From: Lachnospiraceae bacterium
Lineage (GTDB): Bacteria; Bacillota_A; Clostridia; Lachnospirales; Lachnospiraceae
Direction: 5' to 3'
Assembly: GCA_009911175.1 (NCBI GenBank)
Contig: QXWX01000001.1
Span: 124,001-188,000 of the forward strand
DNA: 64,000 nucleotides
Of the stretch, positions 50,750-59,479 are shown one piece after another. The notes below the pieces were generated by a model. The model ran no database searches. It saw only the letters and a program-made list of their open reading frames with translations, and was not told the origin of the DNA. Every line of letters starts with the position of its first letter. Position 1 is the stretch's first letter. The position numbers and the translations under genes were made by a program.

Positions 50750-51540
50750 GACTTCTGCACCTCCTCCTTTACGCCAAGAGCTTCTGCCAGCAGCTCCGTG
50801 AAGTAAACCACCGGGAGCTTCCCGCTGCTCTTGTTCAGATTATACAGACATAACGGACAGGCCGTGATCAGCATCTCCGCGCCGAAGCCTTCCGCACTGT
50901 CCATAATCTTCTCACACATCGTTTTGGACATATCCTTTTCCTTCAGGGAAATGTAGCCGCCGCAGCACTCGTTGCGGTACGGGTAAACCACCGGCTCCGC
51001 TCCGATTGCGCGGATAAAGTCTTCAATGATCTTCGGATTCTCCGGATCGTCAAAAGCTAAAAGGCTGCTCGGACGCAGAAGCAGGCATCCATAGTAAGCG
51101 CCGATCTTCTTTCCTGTCAGAGGATTGGTCACCTTTTTCTTCAGCTCGTCGAATCCAACCTTATCACGAAGAACCTCTAAGAAATGAAGGACCTCTGTTT
51201 CACCTGCATAAGGCTCTTCAAGCTCCATATAGTTGTTTGCCCTGGTACGGATGTCCTCCACGTTCTTCATGTCGTCATTGACACGCTTGATCACATGATG
51301 GCATGCGGAACACAGGGTTACAAGACTCTGTCCTTTTACCTTTGCCTCATTCAGGGCGCGGACAGAAGACAGCTTCGTAGCGATCTCGTCAGTACCAAGC
51401 GGATAGACGCCGCCGCAGCACTGCCAGTCTTCAATCTCTTCCAGTTCAAATCCCAGTGCTTTTGCCGAAGCCCTTGCATAAGCATCCAGATCCTTTGCCT
51501 TTGTTCTCAAAGTGCATCCCGGATAATAACTGTACTTCAT
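50746..51540 (-). CDS. hdrB: HdrB-like subunit with two CCG domains
   Basis: A 264-residue protein starting MKYSYYPGCT (ATG 51540, AAAGGA upstream). Both cysteine-rich CCG motifs are complete: C9, C41-C42, C77 and C80, and C152, C192-C193, C228 and C231. In methanogen HdrB these bind two non-cubane [4Fe-4S] clusters that reduce CoM-S-S-CoB. Clostridia lack that heterodisulfide, so the acceptor here must differ; the neighbouring fumarate reductase is the obvious candidate. The longer in-frame start overlaps the mdh gene and is less likely. Confidence 0.87.
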   Translation of the reverse strand: MKYSYYPGCTLRTKAKDLDAYARASAKALGFELEEIEDWQCCGGVYPLGTDEIATKLSSVRALNEAKVKGQSLVTLCSACHHVIKRVNDDMKNVEDIRTRANNYMELEEPYAGETEVLHFLEVLRDKVGFDELKKKVTNPLTGKKIGAYYGCLLLRPSSLLAFDDPENPKIIEDFIRAIGAEPVVYPYRNECCGGYISLKEKDMSKTMCEKIMDSAEGFGAEMLITACPLCLYNLNKSSGKLPVVYFTELLAEALGVKEEVQKS

Positions 51541-51568
51541 AGTTCTCGCTGTCCTTTCTTTATTAAAA

Positions 51569-52504
51569 TTATAATTCAATCTGAGCAATGACTGCTTTCA
51601 ATGCCTCCGCACTGATTTTGAGTTTTTCTACTTCCTCATCGGTAAGCGTCATCGGAATCTTGCTGTGGATTCCTTTGGGTCCAACCAATGCCAGCGTACT
51701 CAGGCAGACATCTTCAATGCCGTATTCTCCGTGCATCATGGAAGATACGGTAGATACGGATTCAGAAGCAGCCATCAGGATGCTGCATAATTTGCACACG
51801 CCTCTTGTTACCGCATAGAAGGTAGCTCCCTTATTTGCAATGATCTTGCCGCCGGATTTCTGTACATATGTAAGCATCGCTTCCTTATCCAGCTTCTCAA
51901 AGCCCGGCATCATCTCATAGTAATCGTCTACGTTGACGCCTGCGATCCTTGCCGCTGACCATGGAATAAAGGAGGTATCGCCATGCTCGCCGAATACATA
52001 TGCATGGATATTTCTCTGTGCAACTTTAAAATGTTCGGAAAGACCGCAGCGAAGACGCGCGGAATCCAGAATTGTTCCGGAACCGATAATCTGATTCTCC
52101 GGAAGCCCCGAAATCTTGGTAAATACATAGGTCATGATATCAACCGGATTGCTTACGATGATATAAAGCGCCTTGGGAGCCGCTTTTACAATCTCCGGTG
52201 TGATCTGCTTTAAGATATTAACGTTGGTCTGGGTCAGCTCAATTCTTGTCTGTCCTGGTTTACGCGCGATTCCGGAAGTAATGATCACGATATCGGAATC
52301 TTTTGCGTCCTCATACTCGCCCGCAACAATAGAAACAGGATCTCTGAAGCATGTTCCCTGCTCGATATCCATCACTTCGCCTTCTACCTTTTCCTTGTTG
52401 ATGTCGATCATGACGATCTCGGACGCGATGTCCTCTCCAGACAATGTGTACGCAATTGTTGAGCCTACGCTTCCGGCTCCAATGATTGTGATTTTGCTGC
52501 TCAT
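51569..52504 (-). CDS. mdh: LDH-like malate dehydrogenase
   Basis: A 311-residue NAD-dependent enzyme of the lactate/malate dehydrogenase family. It has the NAD fold ITIIGAGSVGSTIAYTL, the active-site His in AYVFGEHGDTS (His174) and catalytic loop GIARKPGQTR. The residue that decides substrate choice (Gln102 in lactate, Arg102 in malate dehydrogenases) is Arg81 here, matching B. subtilis Mdh (RKPG) rather than lactate enzymes (QKPG). Malate is also what the fumarase downstream needs. It is first in the operon with its own promoter. Automated annotation may well call it L-lactate dehydrogenase. Confidence 0.8.
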   Translation of the reverse strand: MSSKITIIGAGSVGSTIAYTLSGEDIASEIVMIDINKEKVEGEVMDIEQGTCFRDPVSIVAGEYEDAKDSDIVIITSGIARKPGQTRIELTQTNVNILKQITPEIVKAAPKALYIIVSNPVDIMTYVFTKISGLPENQIIGSGTILDSARLRCGLSEHFKVAQRNIHAYVFGEHGDTSFIPWSAARIAGVNVDDYYEMMPGFEKLDKEAMLTYVQKSGGKIIANKGATFYAVTRGVCKLCSILMAASESVSTVSSMMHGEYGIEDVCLSTLALVGPKGIHSKIPMTLTDEEVEKLKISAEALKAVIAQIEL

Positions 52505-52586
52505 GTTTTTTCTCCTTTAACCTATTGTTTTTTACTACAAGTTACTCAGCTGGCAAATCCTGTCGTATTTTGCCATCGCTTTCATA

Positions 52587-52615
52587 ATAATAACACATTG
52601 ACAATAAATTAACAA
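52587..52615 (-). promoter_or_regulatory. Promoter of the mdh-hdr-flx-frd-fum operon
   Basis: On the minus strand TTGTTA and TATTAT are 17 bases apart, ~80 bases upstream of the mdh ATG. No other promoter-like sequence of this quality was seen within the operon. Confidence 0.6.
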
Positions 52616-52661
52616 GCATTTTTCACTGTAAATAATATACAAATTTTTCCTGTTTTTTTCG

Positions 52662-52883
52662 TCAGTATTCCTTCGCCACCTCCTTCAGATCATACATCCT
52701 CTTAAATGTCTCCAGATCCTCCTCATTTTTGATCAGCATCACCTCTTCCCATTGTCCTGTATGAATATTTTTAAAGCCCGCCACCTGCTCTCCTGTACAG
52801 ATACTGCAGCGCAGGACAGGCTTCTGGTTAGCTCTGTCATATTCCTTCTTTACCAGCTGTTTTTTTCGAAACATGTTTAACAT
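52662..52883 (-). CDS. Small conserved protein with a CxxC motif
   Basis: A 73-residue soluble protein with LRCSICTGEQVAGFKN and VMLIKNEEDLETFKRMY. A single CxxC could bind metal if the protein dimerises. Homologues in Lachnospiraceae are sometimes labelled aspartate dehydrogenase, but it is far too short for that enzyme and no dehydrogenase motif is visible. GGGGAG lies about 12 bases upstream of ATG 52883. It stands alone between the helicase and the fumarate operon. Confidence 0.6.
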   Translation of the reverse strand: MLNMFRKKQLVKKEYDRANQKPVLRCSICTGEQVAGFKNIHTGQWEEVMLIKNEEDLETFKRMYDLKEVAKEY

Positions 52884-52973
52884 TTGTTCTGCAGTCTCCC
52901 CTTTCCCTTTGTCCTGCTTTTTAAGTTATGATGCTTACAGGCGCCTCATTCCTTTTTGTCTTGATTTTATGCT

Positions 52974-55900
52974 TTATCTGATTTTCCTGAAATACTCCTC
53001 CAGGATCCCTTTGATATAATAGTATCGTCTGGCGTAGGAATTTTCCACCCGGATCAGTTCAAATCCATGTGTTCTGCAGACTTCTGTCTTCTGCCTGTCC
53101 CTCTGCTTTACCAGCGATTCATCCTGGTGTTCTTTTCCGTCCAGTTCAATAGCCAGGATCGGCTTTTCCCCGCCGCCGTATTCCTTTTCATATATTACAA
53201 AATCAAACCTTTCATTATAAAACAGTCCTTCCCCTGTGTGTCCGTCACGGAATACCTGTGAAATGTCTACTTCATTTTCCACCTTACACTTCCGCCCGTT
53301 GTTGAGGATATTTCCAAGGGCATGATTGAGGCTGACCAGAAAATCCGCCTCGATCTGCGCGCTGTAAGGCTTGATCCCCAGAGCGCGGGAATGCACTTCA
53401 TCCGGGGAGACACGGCAGAGTCCTTTGCTGCTCACATACCGTGCCAGCTCGTACATATCGTCCTTCTCCGCCTCGTCATGGAGGCGTTCCAGATTCTTTG
53501 TGCTGGAAAACAGGACCAGCTTTTCCCTTGCCCGGGAAGTGGCTACGTTGATCAGCTCCCGGTTATTTTTCAGCCACCCGTAGGTTTTCTCCGACATCTG
53601 ATCCGTTACCGCTGTGGAAAATAAGATGATATCCTTCTCATCGCCCTGAAACGCATGGACCGTACCGCAGGACACATCCTGGATCCCCTTGTCTTTGAGC
53701 ATCCGGCTGATGCATTCTTTCTGGTTGGCGAAAGGCGTGATGATCCCGATCTTCTTATCCCGGTTTTCCATCACGTACCGGACAATCTGCTCTGCCTCCC
53801 GGGGAGCCGCGTTTTTCAGTTCCGTCTCATTGCCTTTGACATCCACATAGACGAGGGGCTGTTCCGGCTTCTCCCGGCTCTCGATCTTCAATCTGCTGTT
53901 GTAATATTTTACGTTGTTGAACTCAATGATCGATCTGCAGCATCGGTAGTGATGCCGCAGAAGAATTTCCTCGCTGACAGCGTCATTTGCCAGGAATGTC
54001 TTGTAAATGGAATTTTCCAGATAATCGTATTCCTGCGGAATCTGGTAACGCTGCTTGAGGATCTCATTGTCTTTACTGTCCAGAAGGATTACCGGATTCA
54101 GCTGCTGAGGATCTCCCACCAGCATCAGGTTCTTTCCCCGGATGACAGGAAGCAGGGACATGGCCGTGCTGCACTGGCTGGCCTCATCTATGATGGTCAG
54201 GTCAAAATGTGCCTCCGGGCTTCCGATCCGGTGGGATGAGATACAGGAGGTGGCAACCACAGGGAAAATGCGCAGGAATTTTTTTACATTTTCTGTCTCA
54301 TTCAGATAACTGTGAAATGCTTTTACCTTCTCGTTCTCGTCGTCCATCTCCAGGATATGACGCAGATCCCCGTTTTTGGGTTCCCCCAGACGTTTGAGAT
54401 ATTTGATGGAGGTGAAATTCAGGTATTTTTTAAATTCCGCTTCATCGTCATCCAAAAGTGAGAGCGCCTGTTCATTGGTAATCTCGCCGATCTCCTGCAG
54501 CTCCCGGCGTATTTCTTCCAATTGCCTTCCCTGCAGGTCAGTCTGGAAAGTCAGATGCTGTGTGCTGCCGAGCAGACACTCAATCGCCTCCTGTTTTTCC
54601 CGCAGCGCCAACGTATTCTCATATTTTTTCAAAAGCTCTGTCAGTTTCCTGGCGCGGTTGATCTTATTGTCTTTATTTTTTTCCAGCGTTCCCTCAAAAA
54701 CCGACTTGTCTTTGATCCGTTCATACTGTTCCCGGATATTGAGAAGCGCCTGCTTTACAAGGTTTGTATTTCCCAGGCGGATCACCGGGAAGGGGATATC
54801 TTCTCCCTGTTTGTAGGGAATGGACCGGAGTTTTTCCACCACCGTATCAATGGGGTGGTTGTTGTAGGATGCCAGAAGCACTGTTTTTTCATTAAAAAAT
54901 GCCGTGATGATGCTGTTGATGATCGTGTGTGACTTTCCGGTGCCGGGCGGGCCCTGGACATAGGTGACCGGATATTTCACAGCATTGTGGATCGCAAGAA
55001 GCTGATCCAGATTGGCCCGGTGTTCCAAAAGCGCCAGCGGATAATCCTTCCTCCGCTTGGGTTTGCTCAGAAGCTTTCCGAAAAAAGCTTTAACGGGCTG
55101 AGTCTCTTTTCCTTCCTCCAGGCTTTTGATGACCGCTTCATACTCCTTGTTCAGATCCACCTTGATATCTCTTGCAAGGGCGATGATATAGGGACGGTCA
55201 TCGATCCCCTGCTTAAGCGAATTATAATGTGTGATCCGGTCTTTGATCGTCTCCCTGTGCCGGGTAAATTCCGCAAGCAGGTCATAATCTGCCGGATCCA
55301 TATATTTCCGGATGCTTTCCTTCTCTCCGTTGACAGTAAATTCCCGGCTGATCGTAATCTCTCTGTCCGGCTGGAGGACACGCCGCTTCACATCCAGATA
55401 CAGCTTCCGGTACGCAAGAACATACAGCGCTTCTCTCTGGCTGCTCCGGCCCTTGACCAGGATGCTCAATTCATTCATGACCATCTGTCGGTACTGCCAG
55501 CTTTTATGCTTCTCCGGCCGGGTGCTCTCGTCCTGGAACTGCCGGACCAGCTGCCGGAACTGCTCCTTGTCCAGGGGATATTCTCCATTTTTGAAAGAGT
55601 TGCCGTCCAGGTGTTCAAGCAGGGAATAGTCGCACTGGTAGGGCTGGGTGTCCAAACGGTTGCAGTCGATCAGGTAATTGAGGATCTTCAGGTTCACAGT
55701 CTGCCCGAAAAGGGGTTCGTATTTTTCCGGATTCCGTTCGATGTCCTCCACAAGCTGTTCTTCAATCTTATAGGAGGAAGCCTCCACCACCGCGGCAGAC
55801 AGGATGGAGTCTATATAAATGGAGTCGTAACGCTCCACCGTATGCATCATCAGGTGAAAGCCTTCCACACTGAGGCTGCGTTTCCTGACATGGATCCCGT

Positions 55901-56009
55901 GGATTGCGATCCAGTAGTTTGTGATCTGGTCTCTCTGGTTTTTATATTCTATGCTGAGCCATTTTCCCTCATGTATTGCTTTGAAAATATTCTGAGCGAT
56001 CCTGTCCAT
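52974..56009 (-). CDS. Large SF1 helicase with WYL-like N-terminus and PD-(D/E)XK-type nuclease C-terminus
   Basis: A 1011-residue protein. Residues ~5-75 resemble a WYL sensor domain (AIHEGKWLSIEYKNQ, RYDSIYIDSI). The ATPase core has Walker A GPPGTGKS (353-360), a coiled-coil-like insertion (~430-505), Walker B IIDEASQC (~607-613), GDPQQLNP (motif III), and late SF1 motifs VHAFQGDEKDI and NVATSRAREKLVLF. The C-terminal ~100 residues look like a restriction-type nuclease (ERFDFVIY, LAIELDGKEHQ, then RTHGFELIRVE). The plan fits DNA repair or anti-phage defence helicase-nucleases. It is a single-gene unit. Confidence 0.72.
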   Translation of the reverse strand: MDRIAQNIFKAIHEGKWLSIEYKNQRDQITNYWIAIHGIHVRKRSLSVEGFHLMMHTVERYDSIYIDSILSAAVVEASSYKIEEQLVEDIERNPEKYEPLFGQTVNLKILNYLIDCNRLDTQPYQCDYSLLEHLDGNSFKNGEYPLDKEQFRQLVRQFQDESTRPEKHKSWQYRQMVMNELSILVKGRSSQREALYVLAYRKLYLDVKRRVLQPDREITISREFTVNGEKESIRKYMDPADYDLLAEFTRHRETIKDRITHYNSLKQGIDDRPYIIALARDIKVDLNKEYEAVIKSLEEGKETQPVKAFFGKLLSKPKRRKDYPLALLEHRANLDQLLAIHNAVKYPVTYVQGPPGTGKSHTIINSIITAFFNEKTVLLASYNNHPIDTVVEKLRSIPYKQGEDIPFPVIRLGNTNLVKQALLNIREQYERIKDKSVFEGTLEKNKDNKINRARKLTELLKKYENTLALREKQEAIECLLGSTQHLTFQTDLQGRQLEEIRRELQEIGEITNEQALSLLDDDEAEFKKYLNFTSIKYLKRLGEPKNGDLRHILEMDDENEKVKAFHSYLNETENVKKFLRIFPVVATSCISSHRIGSPEAHFDLTIIDEASQCSTAMSLLPVIRGKNLMLVGDPQQLNPVILLDSKDNEILKQRYQIPQEYDYLENSIYKTFLANDAVSEEILLRHHYRCCRSIIEFNNVKYYNSRLKIESREKPEQPLVYVDVKGNETELKNAAPREAEQIVRYVMENRDKKIGIITPFANQKECISRMLKDKGIQDVSCGTVHAFQGDEKDIILFSTAVTDQMSEKTYGWLKNNRELINVATSRAREKLVLFSSTKNLERLHDEAEKDDMYELARYVSSKGLCRVSPDEVHSRALGIKPYSAQIEADFLVSLNHALGNILNNGRKCKVENEVDISQVFRDGHTGEGLFYNERFDFVIYEKEYGGGEKPILAIELDGKEHQDESLVKQRDRQKTEVCRTHGFELIRVENSYARRYYYIKGILEEYFRKIR

Positions 56010-56404
56010 ACCGTCTGCTCCCGCACTCTGCGCAAAATAAGTAAAAAAATCTGTGACTATTGTACCATGTCACGCGCAATTTGAAAATACTTTTCCTGAT
56101 TGGGTTTACACTTTTTTATACTATGTAGTACGACATGAAAATTCACAATTTTTTAATGGCATTTTTTTTAATGCTTAGGCAATCATCAGGTTATTCCTGT
56201 CGATTTAATTAAGGCGGTGGGGATAAGCGAAATCTCGATAAAAGAATTAACTTACCGTCAAAAGAACCTGTGACAACGGGAATCTAAAAATCACCTTGAA
56301 GATGAATGCAAAAGAGACCACATCTCCTGATCAGGAAAGATGTGGTCTTGTACGTTCTGGAAAATCTTCCGGATTTGATACTTTATGCGGCATTTTCCAT
56401 GTGC
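56010..56404. other. Intergenic region with a terminator
   Basis: An AT-rich spacer between the helicase gene start and the end of the YczE-like gene. Its clear feature is AGACCACATCT (56315-56325) paired with AGATGTGGTCT (56338-56348), 11 perfect pairs, followed on the minus strand by CTTTTGC: the terminator of the YczE-like gene. The helicase promoter must lie in 56010-56150, but no box set is convincing. Confidence 0.6.
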
Positions 56405-57064
56405 TCATGCTGGCCTCCCATTCATAACCGGCTCCGCAACATGGGTCTTGAAGAACTGGATCAATGGTCCGTTCAGCAGTGCGTTGCAGATCGTGCCGAT
56501 CCCAATGATGAGCCACAGGTCTCCATGAGACATGAGGCAGAATACCACACCGATCACAACTACCGTAACATCACTCATGACGCGGGCATTCTGGAAGGGA
56601 ATCTTACCACGGGTCACATTTTCGATAATCACCGCTACACTGTCATAAGGAGCGATCCCCATCTCCGCCACCATATAAAACGCCACGCCCATCCCCGCGA
56701 AAATGCTGCCGATGATCAGAGCCAGGATCCGAAGCGGCAGCGTCATCTCTACTTTCAGGATGTCCTGGAACAGCCAGCATATGAAGTCTGCCAGATAACC
56801 GACACAGACCATATTGACGATAGTGCCCGCCCCTATGCACTGCTTTGCTTTAAAAAACACAACCACCAGTATCGCCGCATTCATGATCAGCTGCCATGTG
56901 CCGAAAGTCATGTGCAGAAATCCGCTGATTCCCAGGTTCATACAGGTAAATGCATCCACCCCGAAAGCACTGAGCCGGTAGGCGCCGACGCAGACCCCAA
57001 TAAACAGGATGCCGGTCACCATCATGATGCAGCGTTTGAGAAAAGGTTTGTTTTGCGTATCCAT
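56405..57064 (-). CDS. YczE/YitT-type membrane protein
   Basis: A 219-residue protein with five to six helices. The family-like segment is LSAFGVDAFTCMNLGISGFLHMTFGTWQ, and a mirrored segment AEMGIAPYDSVAVII occurs in the second half. YczE/YyaS/YitT proteins are inner-membrane proteins of unclear function; YczE affects non-ribosomal antibiotic synthesis in Bacillus. ATG 57064 with GGGGG upstream is preferred to the in-frame start at 57082. Stand-alone gene with its own terminator. Confidence 0.75.
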   Translation of the reverse strand: MDTQNKPFLKRCIMMVTGILFIGVCVGAYRLSAFGVDAFTCMNLGISGFLHMTFGTWQLIMNAAILVVVFFKAKQCIGAGTIVNMVCVGYLADFICWLFQDILKVEMTLPLRILALIIGSIFAGMGVAFYMVAEMGIAPYDSVAVIIENVTRGKIPFQNARVMSDVTVVVIGVVFCLMSHGDLWLIIGIGTICNALLNGPLIQFFKTHVAEPVMNGRPA

Positions 57065-57151
57065 TCGAATAACCCCCTGCAAATTTTTTTGAAAGATCCG
57101 GAACAGCAGACAGGTCGATGGTCTGTTATTCCAGATCTGCCGATTTCCGTA

Positions 57152-59374
57152 TTATATAGCCTTAAATATAAAAAGTCTGGAATCAAAGTCGCCGTAGTCC
57201 GCATTCGAATCTTCCACCTGGCCGGATAACGCATCTGACGTGATCAGGCCTAGATTCATCAGTTCATCCCCGTAATAGGACTGTCCTGTTTCCTGATTCC
57301 GGTAGCAAAGCTCCGGATCCAGGCCCTGAAGGCGGATCCTCGTATAGGGCAGGTTTACGCCGCAGAGCACCCGGTACCATCCGACAATCGCCTGTGTCTT
57401 GTTTTCACTGACTGCCATCCAGCAGGTGATGTTGCCCTCAAAGGGACTGGACAGACGGTAAAACGTGCCGAACTGCAGCACTTCCCTGTATTCCTTCATA
57501 AATGCGATCTGATGCTTCACCTCTTCCTGCTCCTGTTCCGTCAGATGGTTCAGGTCCAGTTCATAGCCGAAGGTGCCGAAGTAAGCGACATTTGCCCGTG
57601 TATGCAGCGGTGTCCTGCGGAACACCTGATGATTCGGGATGACCGATACGTGGCTTCCAATGCTGCTGACAGGATAGCAATAGGTGGTGCCGTATTGGAT
57701 CTTTAAGCGTTCGACCGCATCGGAATCATCGCTTGCCCAGCCCTGGGGCGCGTAATAAAGCATTCCCGGGTCAAACCGCCCGCCGCCGCTTGCGCAGGAT
57801 TCGAAAAGCACATGCGGGAACTCAGAAGTCAGCCTCTCGTATAAGTCGTAGACACCCAGGATATAACGATGGAACACCTCCCCCTGGCGGTCGGCCGGGA
57901 GCGCTGCGGAATAGCATTCCGTGATGCTCCGGTTCATATCCCATTTGATATATGAGACCTTTGCCTCCCGTAGGATCTTTGCCATCATTTCATAGATGCA
58001 GTCTACGATCTCCTTCCGAGAAAAATCAAGTACAAACTGGTTGCGCCCATGGGATGCCCTTCTTTCCGGCGTCTCCAGAATCCAGTCCGGATGCGCCCGG
58101 TAAAGGTCGGAATCTTTATTCACCATCTCCGGCTCAAACCAGAGTCCGAACTTCATCCCCAGGTCTTCTATACGCGCCGCCAGCCCGGTAATGCCGTTTG
58201 CCAGGCGCTCCCGATTGGCGGTCCAGTCGCCCAGTCCGGCATGGTCGCTACTGCGTTCCCCGAACCAGCCGTCATCCAGAACAAATAATTCCACGCCGCA
58301 TTCCTTTGCTTTAGACGCGATCTCAACCAGCCTGTCCTCTGTAAAATCAAAATATGTCGCTTCCCAGTTGTTATTCAGGATCGGCCTTGGACGGTCCCGC
58401 CAGTAACCTCTTGCCAGACGTTTCTGGTAGAGCTTGTGGAAGGTCTGGCTCATACGATTTAACCCGGCATCCGAATAAACCATCACGGCTTCAGGAGTCT
58501 GAAATTCTTCTCCCGGTTCCAGCTTCCAGTCAAAGCCATCGGGATGGATTCCCAGCATCACCCGGGTCGTGTCATGCGTATCTACCTCCGCCTGCGCCAG
58601 GAAATTGCCGCTGTAGATCAGGCTGAATCCAATGGCCTCTCCCTGAGATTCATTGGTGTCCGGACGTTTCAGCACGATAAACGGATTGTGCTCATGGGAG
58701 GAATGTCCTCTTCTGCTGTCCACCGCCTGGATGCCCTGTTCCAGCCTTCGTACCTTTAAATGGCGCTCCCGAGCCCATGCGCCGGAGAACTGGAGCCATT
58801 CGTAATCGCAGTCCGGCAGATCCATGCACAGGCTCATGGCAGTCAGCAGATGTACATCTTTTCTTCCATGATTGGTCAGCTTTGCGCTCCGCGCCAGGAT
58901 TCCGCCTCCCGCGAAAATCGTATAGAAAAGCTGCAGCGTGATCTCCGTCACCGGATCCTTCAAAACCAGTGTCAGGGTTTCCGCCTCGCCGTCCTCTTCT
59001 GTATAGGTGGCCGGAAGTCCTGCGAGCTTCGGCTTTCCTGCAGTAATCGTGTGGCTCTGATAACGGAAATCCGAAAGGCGGCTGCCGTTTTCCTGAAGGA
59101 TCTCCACTGCCGGATGCCGGTAATCCGTCGTACCGTATACGCCGTATTCCTGCCTCACATGCTCCAGGGAAAACGACCTGTCTCCTTCGAATACGTAAGA
59201 GGTCATGGGGCGGTAGCCGGTTTCCAGAAGATAGGAAAAGTCTTCCTTATGATGGATCCGCTTGCCGAAATACAGCTGGCCCATCTGTTCATTGGGAAGG
59301 ACCGTCATGATATAGCTGATCTCGTTGTTGAATAAATGAAAGGTACGTGTGCGTTCGCAAAATAATATGCTCAT
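57152..59374 (-). CDS. Alpha-galactosidase, GH36
   Basis: A 740-residue enzyme of glycoside hydrolase family 36, which removes terminal alpha-1,6-galactose from raffinose-type oligosaccharides and melibiose. N-terminal beta-supersandwich domain (1-330), then the TIM barrel with LDDGWFGERSSDHAGLGDW, nucleophile Asp in YIKWDMNRS and acid/base Asp in ASDDSDAVERLKIQYG. No signal peptide, so intracellular. AGGAGGAGGG precedes the start. It works with the GPH transporter encoded upstream. Confidence 0.93.
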   Translation of the reverse strand: MSILFCERTRTFHLFNNEISYIMTVLPNEQMGQLYFGKRIHHKEDFSYLLETGYRPMTSYVFEGDRSFSLEHVRQEYGVYGTTDYRHPAVEILQENGSRLSDFRYQSHTITAGKPKLAGLPATYTEEDGEAETLTLVLKDPVTEITLQLFYTIFAGGGILARSAKLTNHGRKDVHLLTAMSLCMDLPDCDYEWLQFSGAWARERHLKVRRLEQGIQAVDSRRGHSSHEHNPFIVLKRPDTNESQGEAIGFSLIYSGNFLAQAEVDTHDTTRVMLGIHPDGFDWKLEPGEEFQTPEAVMVYSDAGLNRMSQTFHKLYQKRLARGYWRDRPRPILNNNWEATYFDFTEDRLVEIASKAKECGVELFVLDDGWFGERSSDHAGLGDWTANRERLANGITGLAARIEDLGMKFGLWFEPEMVNKDSDLYRAHPDWILETPERRASHGRNQFVLDFSRKEIVDCIYEMMAKILREAKVSYIKWDMNRSITECYSAALPADRQGEVFHRYILGVYDLYERLTSEFPHVLFESCASGGGRFDPGMLYYAPQGWASDDSDAVERLKIQYGTTYCYPVSSIGSHVSVIPNHQVFRRTPLHTRANVAYFGTFGYELDLNHLTEQEQEEVKHQIAFMKEYREVLQFGTFYRLSSPFEGNITCWMAVSENKTQAIVGWYRVLCGVNLPYTRIRLQGLDPELCYRNQETGQSYYGDELMNLGLITSDALSGQVEDSNADYGDFDSRLFIFKAI

Positions 59375-59479
59375 AGAACCCTCCTCCTGGTATAATATAA
59401 TAACAAATTACTGTGCTCTCCAAGACAGCTTCAAAAACCTGCTGTCCTGGAGATATTTTTCTTCCGAAATGCCGTATTG

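Noticed and set aside
51569..52504. L-lactate dehydrogenase identity for the first gene of the fumarate operon
   Set aside because: The specificity residue is Arg, as in malate dehydrogenases, and the operon context needs malate.
54987..56084. A 365-codon plus-strand frame opposite the helicase gene
   Set aside because: No ribosome binding site or recognisable domain; the minus-strand frame has all SF1 helicase motifs.
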